Translations under genes and position numbers: made by a program
Assembly (NCBI GenBank): GCA_021904315.1
Contig: CM038919.1
Span: 12,269,666 to 12,333,665 of the forward strand
From: Sphagnum magellanicum
Lineage: Eukaryota; Streptophyta; Sphagnopsida; Sphagnales; Sphagnaceae
Direction: 5' to 3'
Length of the DNA stretch: 64,000 bases
Notes under the pieces: model-generated
Database searches by the model: none
Seen by the model: the letters and a program-made list of their open reading frames with translations, nothing else
Told to the model about the DNA's origin: nothing
Part shown: positions 23,961 through 35,928 of the stretch, one piece after another
Numbering within the stretch: the stretch's first letter is position 1
Layout of the letters: each line of letters starts with the position of its first letter

Positions 23961-24003
23961 ATGTAAGGTGTCATCTGGCCAACACTGGTTCTTCAGTGTT
24001 GGC
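23953..24003. repeat. Palindrome plus hairpin with hAT-like end motifs
   Basis: 23953-23970 is a perfect 18-bp palindrome. A few bases on, 23978-23987 and 23994-24003 form a perfect 10-bp inverted repeat (GCCAACACTG / CAGTGTTGGC) around a 6-base loop. CAGTGTTGG is the terminal sequence of hAT-2 in this window, so the hairpin resembles two such ends placed back to back. Confidence 0.7.
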
Positions 24004-24235
24004 TTGTTCTCTTTGAAAAGCAAGACCGCCCAACAATGGTTTTTTACTTTTCTTCGCTCTAAACTCTGCTGAATTTTTAGCTGGTTACACATTGCTGGCA
24101 AACGAAGGAATTACAAATTTCAGAGTACTTACTTGCAAGCCATGGCATTCTGAATGGAACAAATTAGCTACCTAGTACCTGCCATGTTAGGCATGGGTAG
24201 TAGCCCAGGCCAAAGGTGGTGGCGAACAGTTCTAG

Positions 24236-24430
24236 GATCATAATTCTTATGTTCCCAACGGGTTTCCATCAAGTTCCCAAGGCATTCCCCAAATTCCCAA
24301 TGTGTTCTTCAAAATGTTCCCAATAGCGACACACTTTTATCCCAAGTGATTTGGCCAAAGTTGAACTTTCATACATATAGACTATAAAGGAGGGCAAAGG
24401 ATAGCAACTTTGTGCTTCTATTTTGGAGCC
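24236..24430 (-). repeat. Dispersed repeat family R1, copy 3 (inverted, partial)
   Basis: On the minus strand this reads CCAAAATAGAAGCACAAAG, then CTTGGGATAAAA and a series of TTGGGAAC units, the same order as copies 1 and 2. The ends present in the other copies are missing or diverged. Confidence 0.65.
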
Positions 24431-24666
24431 TGTCTAAATATTTTAGAAACTAGTTTTTAAAAATGTCAACAAGTTAAAATCAGAGTCCAAATGTGGCAAA
24501 GAAATGCAATTAAAAAAAAAAATTGGGGATTTTTTCCAGAAAAATGGAAAATTAAAACAAAATATTGCCTTTTTGCTCTTTTTTTTTCACATTTTGACAA
24601 AATTTTGCAAATCATTGATTTAGACATGTTAAATTTTTGTTTTCATTTAATGCTAAATCTATCTTG

Positions 24667-24740
24667 GGAAGTGATTTTTGGGGTTTTCTATGGCAATATA
24701 TCACAATATATTGCCATACAAAACCCCAAAAATCACTTCC
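24667..24740. repeat. Near-perfect 35-bp-arm hairpin with 4-base loop
   Basis: The arms at 24667-24701 and 24706-24740 are reverse complements except for one mismatch, around the loop CACA. A transcript of either strand would fold to a long stem, and the DNA could form a cruciform. No transposon ends or coding sequence are attached. It could be a very small foldback element or a product of palindromic repair. Confidence 0.9.
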
Positions 24741-26112
24741 TATCTTTGGGCCTCCTTTCACCCCCATACCCAAGTTTCAATGGTATCCATAAAGTAAGAA
24801 ATTTTTATTAAATCTGAGTATGAAATGCTGAAAATCAGCATTTAATGCACAATATTAAAGAATAATTATAGTAGTTGTATAGGTAGGATCAATGAAAATA
24901 TATGTAGCAAGCGCTTAGGAAAAAGGAAAGCAGAGTGAGACTGAGTTTACCACAAAAATTCATGGATTTCTGAGTTTCAACCCCCCTCTTTGAATGGTAA
25001 TGTACTTGTTTGTAGGTTTTAAGAAAAATCTCACCCTATTTTTTGCCAAACTTAGGGTTTTAATGTTGTGTTTTCTTTATTTTAAAGATAATTTTACTAT
25101 ATACCTTTAATATTCGTACTTTCTTACAAATTCATATTAATTAGTTGTGGGTGGATGATTTGATGGTTTTTTTTTTGCAATGGGCTATTTGGTTGGCCTA
25201 TTATCAAAAACATCATGGAATCCTCCCTCCCCAAGTAAAAATCACATTTTTTACATTGTTTTATATTTACATTATTTTATATGGCCATGTAAAACCATAT
25301 AAGTGTATTAGTTTTACACTTACATTGTTTTACAAAGCATAAAATAAATTTACACAATTTCACATTTATATGTTTTGTGTTTTACATTTACACTGACACA
25401 AACATAAATAGATATTAAACACTTACATGGAGTGTAAATAAATTTCATTATGAGATTTACACTTATATAAAGTGTAACAACCATTTACATGCGCAACATT
25501 GGTTCATACCTACAATTGGTTTATTGTCCATGTAATAGTGTTTTTGCAAAAATAAATTGTTTGTAGCCAAATGAATTTCATCCATAAGAAAATGTAAAAA
25601 AAAAGTGATGATCATTAATGATAAGATTTAGCAAAATTTGGCTATAAACCAAATATGAAATATCATTAATCATCTTTCTATATTTTGGCTACACCTTAAA
25701 AACCAAATATAAAAGTTTCACTCCATATTTATATGATTTTTAATTTTAATTTATTATGAAATGGGGTACCCATACAACCTCCAATCTTCACTAAAATGTA
25801 GTCTATACATAGAACCAAACCCAATTTTCAAATCAAGCCTAAAGATTCTTGAATTGGAAAAAATGGGTCAAAACTAAAATCACAAGGTTTGAAAATTTCA
25901 AGAATCAAACTCAAATCTGCACCTAGAGCAAAAATATTTATGGTGTCAAAATTCAAACCAAAGGTTCAATAAAAAGGAGGAATGGGCCAACACCGGTATG
26001 TGTTTGTTCCCAACTTTTTCTATGCAAATTCTTAAATTAGCCGAGCTGGGTTTGATCCCTTCAATATTCTTCTTGCATGAAATTAGCAATGTTGGGTGTG
26101 AGTAGAAATCCA

Positions 26113-26460
26113 CTGGTTTTCAAGCCAATTTTCACTCTGATTTTCAATTAAACCAACTGTACTCATTTTGAATGAGAACCAGCACTTCAAAAACTGACCG
26201 GGTACCACAAACTCAAACCTGATACCCATGAAGGTTCATTTGGTTTTTAAGTTGATTCTCAGTTTAGTTTTCAACTAAACCAACTGTTCTCATTTGAGAG
26301 TTAGCACTTTGAGAACTGGTCAGGTACCATAGAAACTCAAACCTGATTTCCATGAAGGTTCATTTGGCTTTCAGGCCAGTTCTGAGTCTCGTTTTCAACT
26401 AAACCAACTATTCTCATTTTGACTGAGAATTGACACTTTGAAAACCAAATGAATACCACA
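26113..26460. repeat. Tandem repeat, three diverged copies of about 125 bp
   Basis: The anchor AACCAACTRT occurs at 26151, 26278 and 26402, and each copy also has a GAGAAC/GAGAAT segment and a GGTACCA-like segment in the same order. The middle and last copies share CCATGAAGGTTCATTTGG. Non-coding. Confidence 0.75.
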
Positions 26461-27632
26461 AATGTGATTTTATCATTAATATTTAAATTTACATTGAAAA
26501 AATCTTGGGTGAAAGCACATTACATTGCTCATAAAATGTTGTCGCAAAACAATTTTTGTAAGATTTTGGGATTTGTAATTGATCATGTGATTAAATATAA
26601 TTAATTAAAATGAAACAAAACTCAACATTACAATGAAATATATAATATAATCACATTGTATAAATTTCATGGATAGTTTTTGAATAATCATAACATAATG
26701 AACTTTTAAAAGAGTAACCAAAAATTTGTAATAATCCATAATTAATGAATATGGACTCCATGCATTTTCATATAATGTTTTTTAGTGAATAAAAGATTGA
26801 ATGATAATATGATGTAATAACATTGATACCAAGGACAACTTTTTAGAAAAGTTTTGATACCAAAATTTTCTATGTACTTTGAATTACGATTTTTTTTATT
26901 AAGTTTTTTATTGAATGAAAGTCATTGTTTAAAAGCTTATTTTTTAAATTTAAGTTCTCCATAAAATAAACTAGAGTTGCAATTATTTTTATAATAAATT
27001 TCAAATCATAACTTGTAAAGTAACTTGTGTGATTCAAAATATCTTGCTTTCACACTATCTTCATAGAGTTAATTTATGCAATTATAAACTTTCATATGAG
27101 CCTAAAAATGTTGCATCTTACTGCGCTTTCACCCTCTTGGGTTCAAAACTCATTTAGATAAAAACTAGACCTGTTTGAAAACTAATGATTCTTATTTCGA
27201 TGATAATCTGAAAACTGGTCAAAATATCATATTTTGAAAAAACAAATTCAAGAACGGATCAGAACCGACTATTCTTTAAAAATATGAGAACCACCGAACA
27301 GTGGTAATTAGGTACATGCCCAGCGCTGGCTCTTAGTTCACCAGCCTATAGACTTTCTGAGAGAGATCTTCTCATAGCTTGATGAAGGCAAGGCCTCTCA
27401 CTCCTCACTCCTCCTGCTACCTGACACCTGTGCACAAGTCATCCCCTGTCAGTAAGAAAACATTTGTTTGCAAGTTCTTGCTGCGGTTCTTATCACGATA
27501 AAGCCTGGTAGTACTGCACAATATTATTATATTCTAATTCTCTAGTTCAGTAGTACGGTATCTGATGTCAGCAGGTGTCCCGGGGTCACAAATATTCTGT
27601 AACACGGAGCTAGTACTCATATCTACCAGAGG

Positions 27633-27655
27633 AAGAAAGAAAGAAAGAAAGAAAG
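27633..27655. repeat. (GAAA)n microsatellite
   Basis: About five uninterrupted GAAA units. Confidence 0.9.
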
Positions 27656-29133
27656 GCTCTTCAAAGTTTCTTATAATGAAATACCACTGACATTGGTCAC
27701 AGCGATTTCTCTTAATTGCAGAATGTGTGCTATTCTGAAACTTGAACTGGAACCTCTAGTATTTTATGGTTTCGACGGACAGGTAACAATCTCCTTCGAA
27801 CCTAACCTGTGTGGCAGGGATTCCATCTAAATTTTCTCTGCCTTAGTCTAGGTGCTAAGTGCTAGCACACTTCTGCTGCTGGCTATTTGATCCCTCAAGG
27901 CACCAACCTTACTGGCAGGCATGGGCTTCCATTATAGTTCCATAGATGGAACCTGCAACAACAATGACAGTACCTTGTATACTAGAAATCTAACGCTTAC
28001 TATCTACTTACATTGACACGTACATTGGCTGTATTTTCTTTTTGACGTTAGTCATATTTGATATGATGTAGGCCTTGTGACCTACATCAGGCTTCCTTGT
28101 ATAGGCAGTTAGTCTATACAGCTTGAAGAGCCACTTTCCCACTTCTGGGTTTTCTATCTAGATCTTGTGCAAGCACATTCCTTCAATTGGGTTGGAAAGC
28201 AAGATGAAACGATTGGTGATCCAAATCACTAATTCGTTGGAAATCTTCAATATATTTTGTTAAGCACTTAGGGTTGAATCATCTACCAAGATCATTGCCC
28301 CTTGTTTGAGTCAACTTATGAACACCATGACAAGTTTGGTCAAATGATGGTTTCACAATGTAAAAATCATCTACGTGGGCCCAAAGTTGATTACATATGG
28401 GCAACTTTTCAAATGGTTGGGCACGTAGGATTCTTTAGCAATGAAATCTCATCTTGGCTATAAGTTCTTGGTGACATCCATCTTTGATGACCACGCAGAC
28501 AACTCTACATCCTTTAGCAACAACCTTATGTGATTCACCTTCCTTCAACCCCTTGACACATTGGGTTATTTCATATTCCATTCTTTAGGAGGAGAGGGAG
28601 AGGTCCCTCCTCAAGTTAACAGACTATTCCAAATTGTGCATGTTAAAAAGAGCTCGGACAGCAGCTATTGAAGTGGACCTGGCCACTTAGAATGCCATCA
28701 AGAAGGACACTAATGAGCACTAAATATCCCAGCAAGAACGCTAGATTAGAGTCAGACCAGCATTGTTTACAAGTGGTGTCACAATAAGGTCTTTGGGGTT
28801 TAGAAGGGCACCTTGTTGGTGCCTATTTCCCCATTATGTTTCATGAATTTTGATTACCTAGTATATTTCCTTGCTTCCCTTGAGTTACCATATTTTGATT
28901 ACCTAGTATATTTCCTTGCTTTCCTTGAGTTTGGGAAGGAAAGAGGAGTTCCAACACATTCATGGAGAACTTTGGAGGGTGAAAAAGGCAAAAAACTGAT
29001 TATTTTTAATTTTGAATTACTAAAAGTTAAGAGAAGGCTGAAAAGTGTTTAACTCTTTTAAGGAATACGGGAATGTGACATCATTTGTAGAGGTAGATAA
29101 TTAAGAAAATAGGTGATTACTCTGTATTAGATG

Positions 29134-29141
29134 GTTTATAC
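29134..29141 (+). repeat. Target site duplication of hAT-2 (left)
   Basis: GTTTATAC precedes the left end of hAT-2 and is repeated exactly after the right end at 33426-33433. Confidence 0.93.
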
Positions 29142-29326
29142 TAGTGTTGGGCAGTTCTCACTAATTTTAGAGAACCATCAGTTCCGGTTCTTTATGGCCA
29201 TGTATGAGAACCATTTTGGTTCTCACTTTTCTTTAAATAGGGGGCTTACAAGAATTGTTTTGGGTATCAAAAAATTCCAAGGAAAACAATGATTCTCAAG
29301 CTTGGCAGTTCTCAACAATTTGGTTC

Positions 29327-31585
29327 TCACAAGTTGGATTTCAAAAATTTCAATATTTTTTTTGGAAACCTTTTTTTACCTTTTTTTGGACAAAATAATA
29401 CTTTGAATATATTTTCAGCAATTTGCAAATCCACAATTTCATCTTTTTCAAAAACTCTTTCAAATTGTTTTAACTCCTCTTCTAGATCTCCATCTATCCC
29501 AATATGTTCTAAAAAGTTAAAAAGGGATTTACAACCAACTCTACAATCATTAGGCCAATTTTTGTTCACAAAATTTAATTTCTCTAATTTTTCTAATTGT
29601 AAATGACATCCTCTCAAATTAGTGAGGATTCTTATCAAGGAAAAGATCCTTTTAGTCTCTATTTGGGAATCAATAATCTCTAAAATCTGACAAGAAAAAA
29701 ACCTAACTATGGGAAACATGGCTTCATGTTTTTCTCACCATTGAAAGGGACACTTGATCTCGTTCACACTTACTTAATAACACCAAAAAAGCAACAAGTT
29801 TATCTTAACAAGCTCTTTTGTTGGTTCAGTATTCCTTGCTATCAGTTGAAAAATATTCAAACTATTATCATCCTCTAGTTTCTAGTTAGCAAAACCATTT
29901 TTAAATTCTATCAATGGATGTAAGTGATAATAAGATTTCATGAGCATAAGATATAATGACATTATATCACATTTCCAACAATTGTTATTCCTTGATCACT
30001 ACCAATGAAAGAAGACACTAAACAAAGATTTTTAAATCTTAGGTCCAACATTAGAGCTAACATATTATATGTTTTTCTCTCATCAAATTTCTTCAAGAAG
30101 GAAACAAAACTATTTAAAACTCCACAAACCTCTTTTTTAATGTTGGAAGCCAAACAAATTAACCCAAATGTCACACCTAAATCCTCTTCCATTAAAGTTT
30201 GAAAAGATGGTGCATTTTCTGTTTCTTCTCTCAATTTCAAACTCATGGAAATGGCAAAATGAAAGGCATCACTTAACAACCAATGTCCCTCAAATTGGTT
30301 TAAAATACAAGTAGTTACAACAAAGAAGGAACAATCAATAACAATTTGACAAATATGCCATGTCAAAGGGGGTGGAACTTTGATTGTCATCATCACTAAA
30401 CTTTGCTTGCTATAACAAAACATTCTTGAGTTGTAAAGCCTTTTGAAAAAGAATGATTTTGCTAACAAACTTGCAAAAAAAAAACACAAATGATCAACAT
30501 CTACATTGTAGCAAGTCTTCACAAAAATAATCAACAAGGAAATATTAAAATTTTGATAATAACCTTGTTTTGACTCAAGTATTCAATTTTCTTTGAGGAA
30601 GATTTGAATCTACATAAGCCCTATTCCATTCTTGTTTGCCCTTCCTTGACTTTTTCAACCAAGTTATGCATTTTTGTAGGTCAAATTAGGCAAATTTGAC
30701 AGATACATATTTCAAACCCTTTCAAAAAAAAATATCAACTAAAGCATATTGATAGGCCTTAAAGAATACATGGTTGAAACAACTACCCTGAAAACTTTTT
30801 GCCAAATTTAAAATATCACAACTTATAATAGACTTTAAAGCTACAGTCATAGTATTTAAAGTAAATCCTTCATTTGTAACATAAGCAATGACTTTTTTTC
30901 TCAAGTCATACATGCTTAACAAGTCAATTAAGTATTTGTCTAATGCATGCCTAGAGGTATCAAATGCTTCAAAAAGCCCAATTACAATATGGTTTGGTTG
31001 CTAATCAACCTTTAAAAAATTAATGACAAAGGCAAAAATGTCAAAAGCCCTTTTTGACATCCACAAATCAAACTTGTTGTTACAAAATAATAATTTGTCA
31101 AAGTAGGTAAGACATACAATTGTTTAGTTTTTCCCACCAACTTCAACAAAAAATTTCTTGAAAATTATTTTTTAAAAAATAAAACAACCCTTGGACACAA
31201 ATGTAAACTAAATATTTTAAACCATTGACTTTCAACAAGATGCATTGGAAAATGGTTTTTAATAATTAAAAAAAGTTAAATATTCCAAAAACTACTTTTG
31301 ATGCATATCATATTTCTCATAAAAAATTGTGGCAACAAAAAAGTTAGAAATAATGGTTCCATTTACATGAGGTTTCTTCTTTGCAGGTTGTTTTTCATAA
31401 GGTTCTTTTAACAAATTATTTACTTCTTCAAATATTTGTACAATTATACAATGTTTTGCGTAAACATGTTTTTTTAATGTAATAATTCCATTTGCACTAT
31501 TATACAATATCAAACATTTCTTTACTTGTGTTTTGGCATTTGATATTAAAATTGGACTGACATAACAAAAAATGCAACTCATCAA
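29327..31585 (-). pseudogene. hAT-2 transposase with BED finger and dimerisation domain, frameshifted
   Basis: Domains run in the normal order on the minus strand. The N-terminal frame (31585-31292) has a BED-type zinc finger with Cys4, Cys7, His40 and His45 (CIFC...HVYAKH). The middle frames (30922-30722 and 30537-29962) carry catalytic-core segments such as LSMYDLRKKVIAYV, NTMTVALKS and ERKTYNMLALMLDLRFKN. The C-terminal frame (29719-29327) carries the hAT dimerisation motif (FPIVRFF...SQIETKRIFSL...LTNLR). The pieces are separated by stops and frame shifts near 30540-30720 and 29720-29960. The intact protein would cut and rejoin the element ends in the nucleus. In this state it cannot be made in one piece. 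Confidence 0.87.
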
Positions 31586-32289
31586 TTAAAAACACTTAAC
31601 ATCCATTATTTTATTGTCATTTACACAATAAAATGACCAACATAATGCATTTCCACTATCATGTTTCCACTTTTTTCTTTGAAAATGTAATTTTTTCAAG
31701 TTTTCCTAAATTCTTTTCTCCCCCTTCATCTACATTAATGTTTTTTTCTCTTTGCACACTTGGCTAAATTTTGGACTCTTTTTCTATTCTCTCCTCTTCC
31801 ATTACAACATCATTTAAATATATTTCATCATTATTGTTCATTTTATTTTCATTTTAGGATGATTGAACCATTATCAATTACAAGATGAAATTATGCTAGA
31901 TGAGTGGTGAAAAAACCAAACAATAATATGCAAACCCTTAGGCTACCAACAAACAAATTTACAAAGGCATTTATAATTTATGAAAACATTTACAAAGTGC
32001 ATTTGCAAAAATGAAATGCAATGGAAGATTAGAATGCAAGTTAAAATGTTAGAGTTGAATTTAGGGAAAGAATAATCCTATAACCAAAAAATGAAAAACA
32101 CAAAATTGAAAGTTGAAACAAAAAAACTAAACTAAAGAAAGTTAAAAAACAACAACAAAAAAATGCAAAAACAAAACAAAACAATAAAACTTTTGAACGA
32201 AAAAACCTACCTTATTTTCCTAAAATGCACATTGTGTTCCAAGCTTTAGAACCTACACATGGCAAAAGGGGAAAAAAGTACATCACCTC

Positions 32290-33045
32290 AATAAGTAGCG
32301 ATAGTGCAAGGTGAATAGTGACAAATCACAACAAGCAATAACAACGCAAGGGAGGGTGAAGTGAATACTTGAAACAATAACACAAGGTGAGGAATGATGA
32401 ACCACAACAAACAACAATAGCACAAGGCAAAGACAACACACCATAGCAAGTGATAACAACGCAAGGTGAGAGAAATGAAACACAACAAGCAACAACACAA
32501 GGTGATGGACCACAACAAGTAGCAAGTAAGGCGATGAATCATAACAAATAGTAGTAATGCAAGGCAATAGATCACAACCACTAGCAATAGTGTAAGGTAA
32601 TAAACCATAATGAACAAGAGCAACACAAGGCAACGGACCACAACAAATAGGAGCAACACAAGGCGACAAACCACAACCAATAGCAATAGTGCAAGGTGAT
32701 GGAACACACCCAACAACAGTAGTGCAAAACAATGAATCATAAAAAATAAGAACAACATAACACAACAGACCACATCGAACAAGAACATCACAAGGCAACG
32801 AACTACAACAAGCAATAGCGGCACAAGGCAATGGACCACAATGAGTAGGAGCAACGCAAGGCGACAAACCACATTGAGCAATAACAACACAAGGCGACAA
32901 ACCACAACGAATAGGAGTAGGACAAGGCAATGAACCATAGTGAGCAAGAGCAATGCAAAGCAATGGACCACAACAAGCAGTAGCAATGCAAGGCAATGAA
33001 CCACAATAAATAATACCAACACAAGGTGAAGAGCAAATGCAAAAT
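32290..33045. repeat. 33-bp minisatellite in the hAT-2 leader
   Basis: Roughly 22 diverged copies of a 33-bp unit with core CACAAGGCGACAAACCACAA (20 bases). Because 33 is a multiple of three, the array stays open in two minus-strand frames over about 270 codons each, giving Cys-rich 11-residue repeats of the type CGLSPC. These frames are a by-product of the array. It lies between the element's right end and the transposase start. Confidence 0.85.
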
Positions 33046-33425
33046 AAAAGAACAAGAAACAAAACACAATGCAAAACAAAAAAAACACAAGTTAACAACA
33101 CAAAAACGCCTGTTGGGTTTTATATCCCTCTCCTTGCATGGTCTCCCTTGATGGAGGCACCGCCCTAAACCCTAAAACTTCTAACCCTAAACCTACCCAT
33201 TTTTCCTCCCAGACCTTGAGAATTGGATCTGGATTTTCATGTGAAAACCCATCCGGTTCTTTTTTTTTTTTTTAAATTTTTTTTAATCCAGTTCTAATTC
33301 TCCTAGCCGATTCTCACATGGGTGAGAACCTTAAAATCAGTTTTCACCCAAAATGAGAATAGTCAATTCTCAATTTGAGAACCAGTTTGAGAACCGAGTC
33401 ACCCGGTGAGAACCGCCCAACACTG

Positions 33426-33433
33426 GTTTATAC
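33426..33433 (+). repeat. Target site duplication of hAT-2 (right)
   Basis: GTTTATAC directly follows the right inverted repeat and is identical to 29134-29141. Confidence 0.93.
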
Positions 33434-35567
33434 ATAGGTAATGGCGGTTTTTACTCCCTCACTTTACATATGCCCATTGTTGTTAATGCAGTCAGTACCC
33501 TTATACTGATGTAAACCTTTCCCCTCAGTAGGCCCTTTGCCCTTTTTTTTCCACCATGTCATGTTTTGCACCCATAAACTCCCTTGTTATGAGTACCAAG
33601 GGGCACATAACATGCCAGATAGCATGTGCCAAGGGTCTTGTAACATGTTACATGCCCAAAACATGTATCGCATGGACACAAAACATGTCTAAACAAAGCC
33701 AAGGTGAAAAAAATGAGGCATAGGGCAGACTGAGGGAAAAATATTGCAGCAGTGCTCTTGTACTGACCGCATTAGCAACTACAACAGGTTCCCATGGTTA
33801 GCTAGGGAACCAGAACCCAACAGAAAATCGTTTACTGACCAGTCACCATCCAAACTTCGCTGGTGGGTGCCGGTTCACCCTGGCCAAAATGAAGTCACAA
33901 ACCGCATAAGATATAGAAAAAGAAAATCCAACAGCACCGCGGAGGCCAAGGTCGGAACTCGCCTCATGTGTGAACGCAGTAAATGCATCTATTGTTAACG
34001 CCAATCATTAACCCCGTGCTTCCTCGAAGGCCACCTCCAGAGATTTCTCCGTGCAGTGTGAACGATTGATCCGATTTCGCAGTTTGGCCAATATAGTCTA
34101 GTTCAAGGAGTGTGAACACGTAAATCAGCATTTAAGAAGCTGGCTAAATAGGGAACTCACCAGGACCCACCAAATATCAATACAAGATAATGTAATTCGA
34201 TGACCTATAATTACGCCAGGAATAAACCGTGAGGTCCCACACACAATCAACATTTGCATTCACGGATTGTCTTACTATTCCTAATTCAGGAAACCGTTAT
34301 AGCCGGTCAGAAACCGGTACGTAGCCGGAAAGGGAAGAATGAAACCGATACGCGGCCTGAGGGTGCCCAGGGAATATGGTCGGGTACGGGAGCTCCCAGT
34401 TTCCCCCCACCGGATCATCCGGTCACCACGGATGGAACCCATCTTGGCGTACGCTGTCACATCCACTCATGGGGGGTTCCCTACGCCCAAACAAGATGAA
34501 TGTATAGGGGATGCTGTTCATTTTCAACCACGCATGCAAATCCGAACGAAAGCCTCCTATCCTTCACTCTTCTCTACCATTTTTCTAATTAGACATGTGC
34601 ATCTCTGGTTCCACCAGGCTGAAGGTCAGGCTAATGAGATTATTTTCGCAGTGATGACCGGCAGACTGTGCATCCCAGCCTCCAGGTCAATTAAAAACGA
34701 TAACACTCTAGAGTCTGGTCTGTAGTCTCCTTGTGATATTTGTAGAATCTTATGCTGGTCGTTAGGCTCCACCATCTAAAATTTGTAATCCAGAATTTGC
34801 ACTCCATTCCCTTTTGTCTGCCCTATCCTCCCCTGTTTTCCCCCCTTCTAAACTGCAATTCCACTTCCCAAAGGGGAGTCTTCTATATTCCTAACTTCTG
34901 GAAGTGGCAATGGCAAAGATTGGTGTCTTGTATCTGAGGGATGATGTGTTTCATAAGATGGGTGCATGTATTGGTGTTTAAAAAGCTACCCGGTGGATAT
35001 GACCTGGGCCAATTCCAAAATCATGCCCATATTGCTCCCAATATAACCTGAGGTAACACCAGCCTAACTAGAATGTGTCTTCCCTACCATGATTTGAGAC
35101 ACCATTAGAATCATATACAAATAATCTCCCAATTTTCTTGTTCATTCTCCTATTTGCTGGATTGCCAAATGATTTTCATTAAGGTGGATAAATGAAAACC
35201 TTGCACTCCACATCTACTAAATTTGTAGATTACTCCGATAGGTTGTATAAATAACACCAAGGACAAGATGCTATCAATTGCCATTATCTTTCCCCCCTTT
35301 TATTTTGACAAGCAAGCCACTAGTATCATTTTATTTTATTTTTAATGACAATGGTTACATTCAAATTGGTTTCGGGGAGACAATTATAAGGTCTTATATT
35401 TTTTTCCTACTGAAATAGATTTTGATTTGTAATTGCTTTAAGTGGAATGGAAAGGTGTCTTTTCATATTTGTGTCTTTTCACAACTGCTTTTTTCTCAAC
35501 ACCATAATCATGAATGATCTGAATGATGAGTAAAATTTCAATACTTTCTACATCAATTTGCATCCCA
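33434..35567. other. Mixed region without a supported gene
   Basis: From about 33750 to 34750 the DNA is richer in G and C and includes an ATG-started 128-codon plus-strand frame (34339-34725). It has no domain I recognise and no splice context that helps. The stretch could be a promoter or fragment of a gene, or relic DNA. From 34750 to 35567 it is AT-rich and shows nothing. Confidence 0.4.
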
Positions 35568-35760
35568 TTTCTCTTTAATTGAATTTGAAATTCCATTCAA
35601 TGTTTTTGAATTCAATTTAAATTGTAATTCAATCCAATGAAATTTGAAGTCAATTGAATTGAGATTGAAATCAATTCAATTCAAGTTGTAGGCAATGTCA
35701 TTCAATATTTTCATTTGAATGGAACTCAATTTTGAATTATTTTGGTCATGTCATGGTCAC
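35568..35760. repeat. AATTGAATT/ATTCAATT-rich degenerate repeat
   Basis: More than a dozen copies of ATTCAATT- and AATTGAAT-like words on both strands in under 200 bp, so the segment is close to self-complementary in many registers. No coding signal. Confidence 0.65.
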
Positions 35761-35928
35761 TAGTAGTACATAGCAAAGCAGAACCCAAGTTTTGTATATG
35801 TGTACATGGCCAAATGTACACCTTATGGTCCATAATGCATGTCTCAACCAGGTAAATTTTTTATGATATCTAACAATTAATACCTAAAGGCTAATACCTA
35901 ATTACTTAACACCAAAAGACTCATATCC

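Larger units (their letters stand above)
24760..29130. other. Repeat-rich region without a supported gene
   Basis: Holds a short diverged match to family R1 (25176-25235), a stretch rich in TTTACACTTA-like words (25240-25500), a 125-bp tandem repeat (26113-26460), a (GAAA)n microsatellite and ordinary AT-rich DNA. The mid-GC stretch 27300-28800 has a minus-strand segment near 28090-28580 that reads partly like coding sequence (for example EITQCVKGLKEGESHKVVAKG) but is broken by stops and belongs to no family I recognise. Confidence 0.5.
29142..33425 (-). mobile_element. hAT-2: complete hAT-superfamily DNA transposon, inactive transposase
   Basis: A 4284-bp element flanked by identical 8-bp duplications GTTTATAC. 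The left end begins TAGTGTTGGGCAGTTCTCA and the right end, on the opposite strand, begins CAGTGTTGGGCGGTTCTCA, so 17 of 19 terminal bases match. Both ends carry many GAGAACC/GGTTCTC motifs (29148-29340 and 33295-33415) that are likely transposase-binding sites. The transposase pseudogene reads on the minus strand, so the right end is the 5' end. A 33-bp minisatellite fills the leader. Unlike hAT-1, the element is as AT-rich as its surroundings, which fits long residence. Confidence 0.93.

Noticed and set aside
24667..24740. microRNA precursor
   Set aside because: A 4-base loop and almost perfect 35-bp stem are unlike typical plant precursors, and no small-RNA evidence is available. Kept as a hairpin only.
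32290..33045. CRISPR-like array
   Set aside because: Units are adjacent and diverged with no unique spacers, and the context is a plant transposon.
32283..33101. Two overlapping Cys-rich minus-strand frames of about 270 codons
   Set aside because: Both are produced by the 33-bp minisatellite, whose unit length is a multiple of three. No independent coding evidence.
34339..34725. 128-codon plus-strand frame
   Set aside because: ATG-started but no domain, no convincing splice context and no repeat or homology clue. Mentioned only within the regional description.
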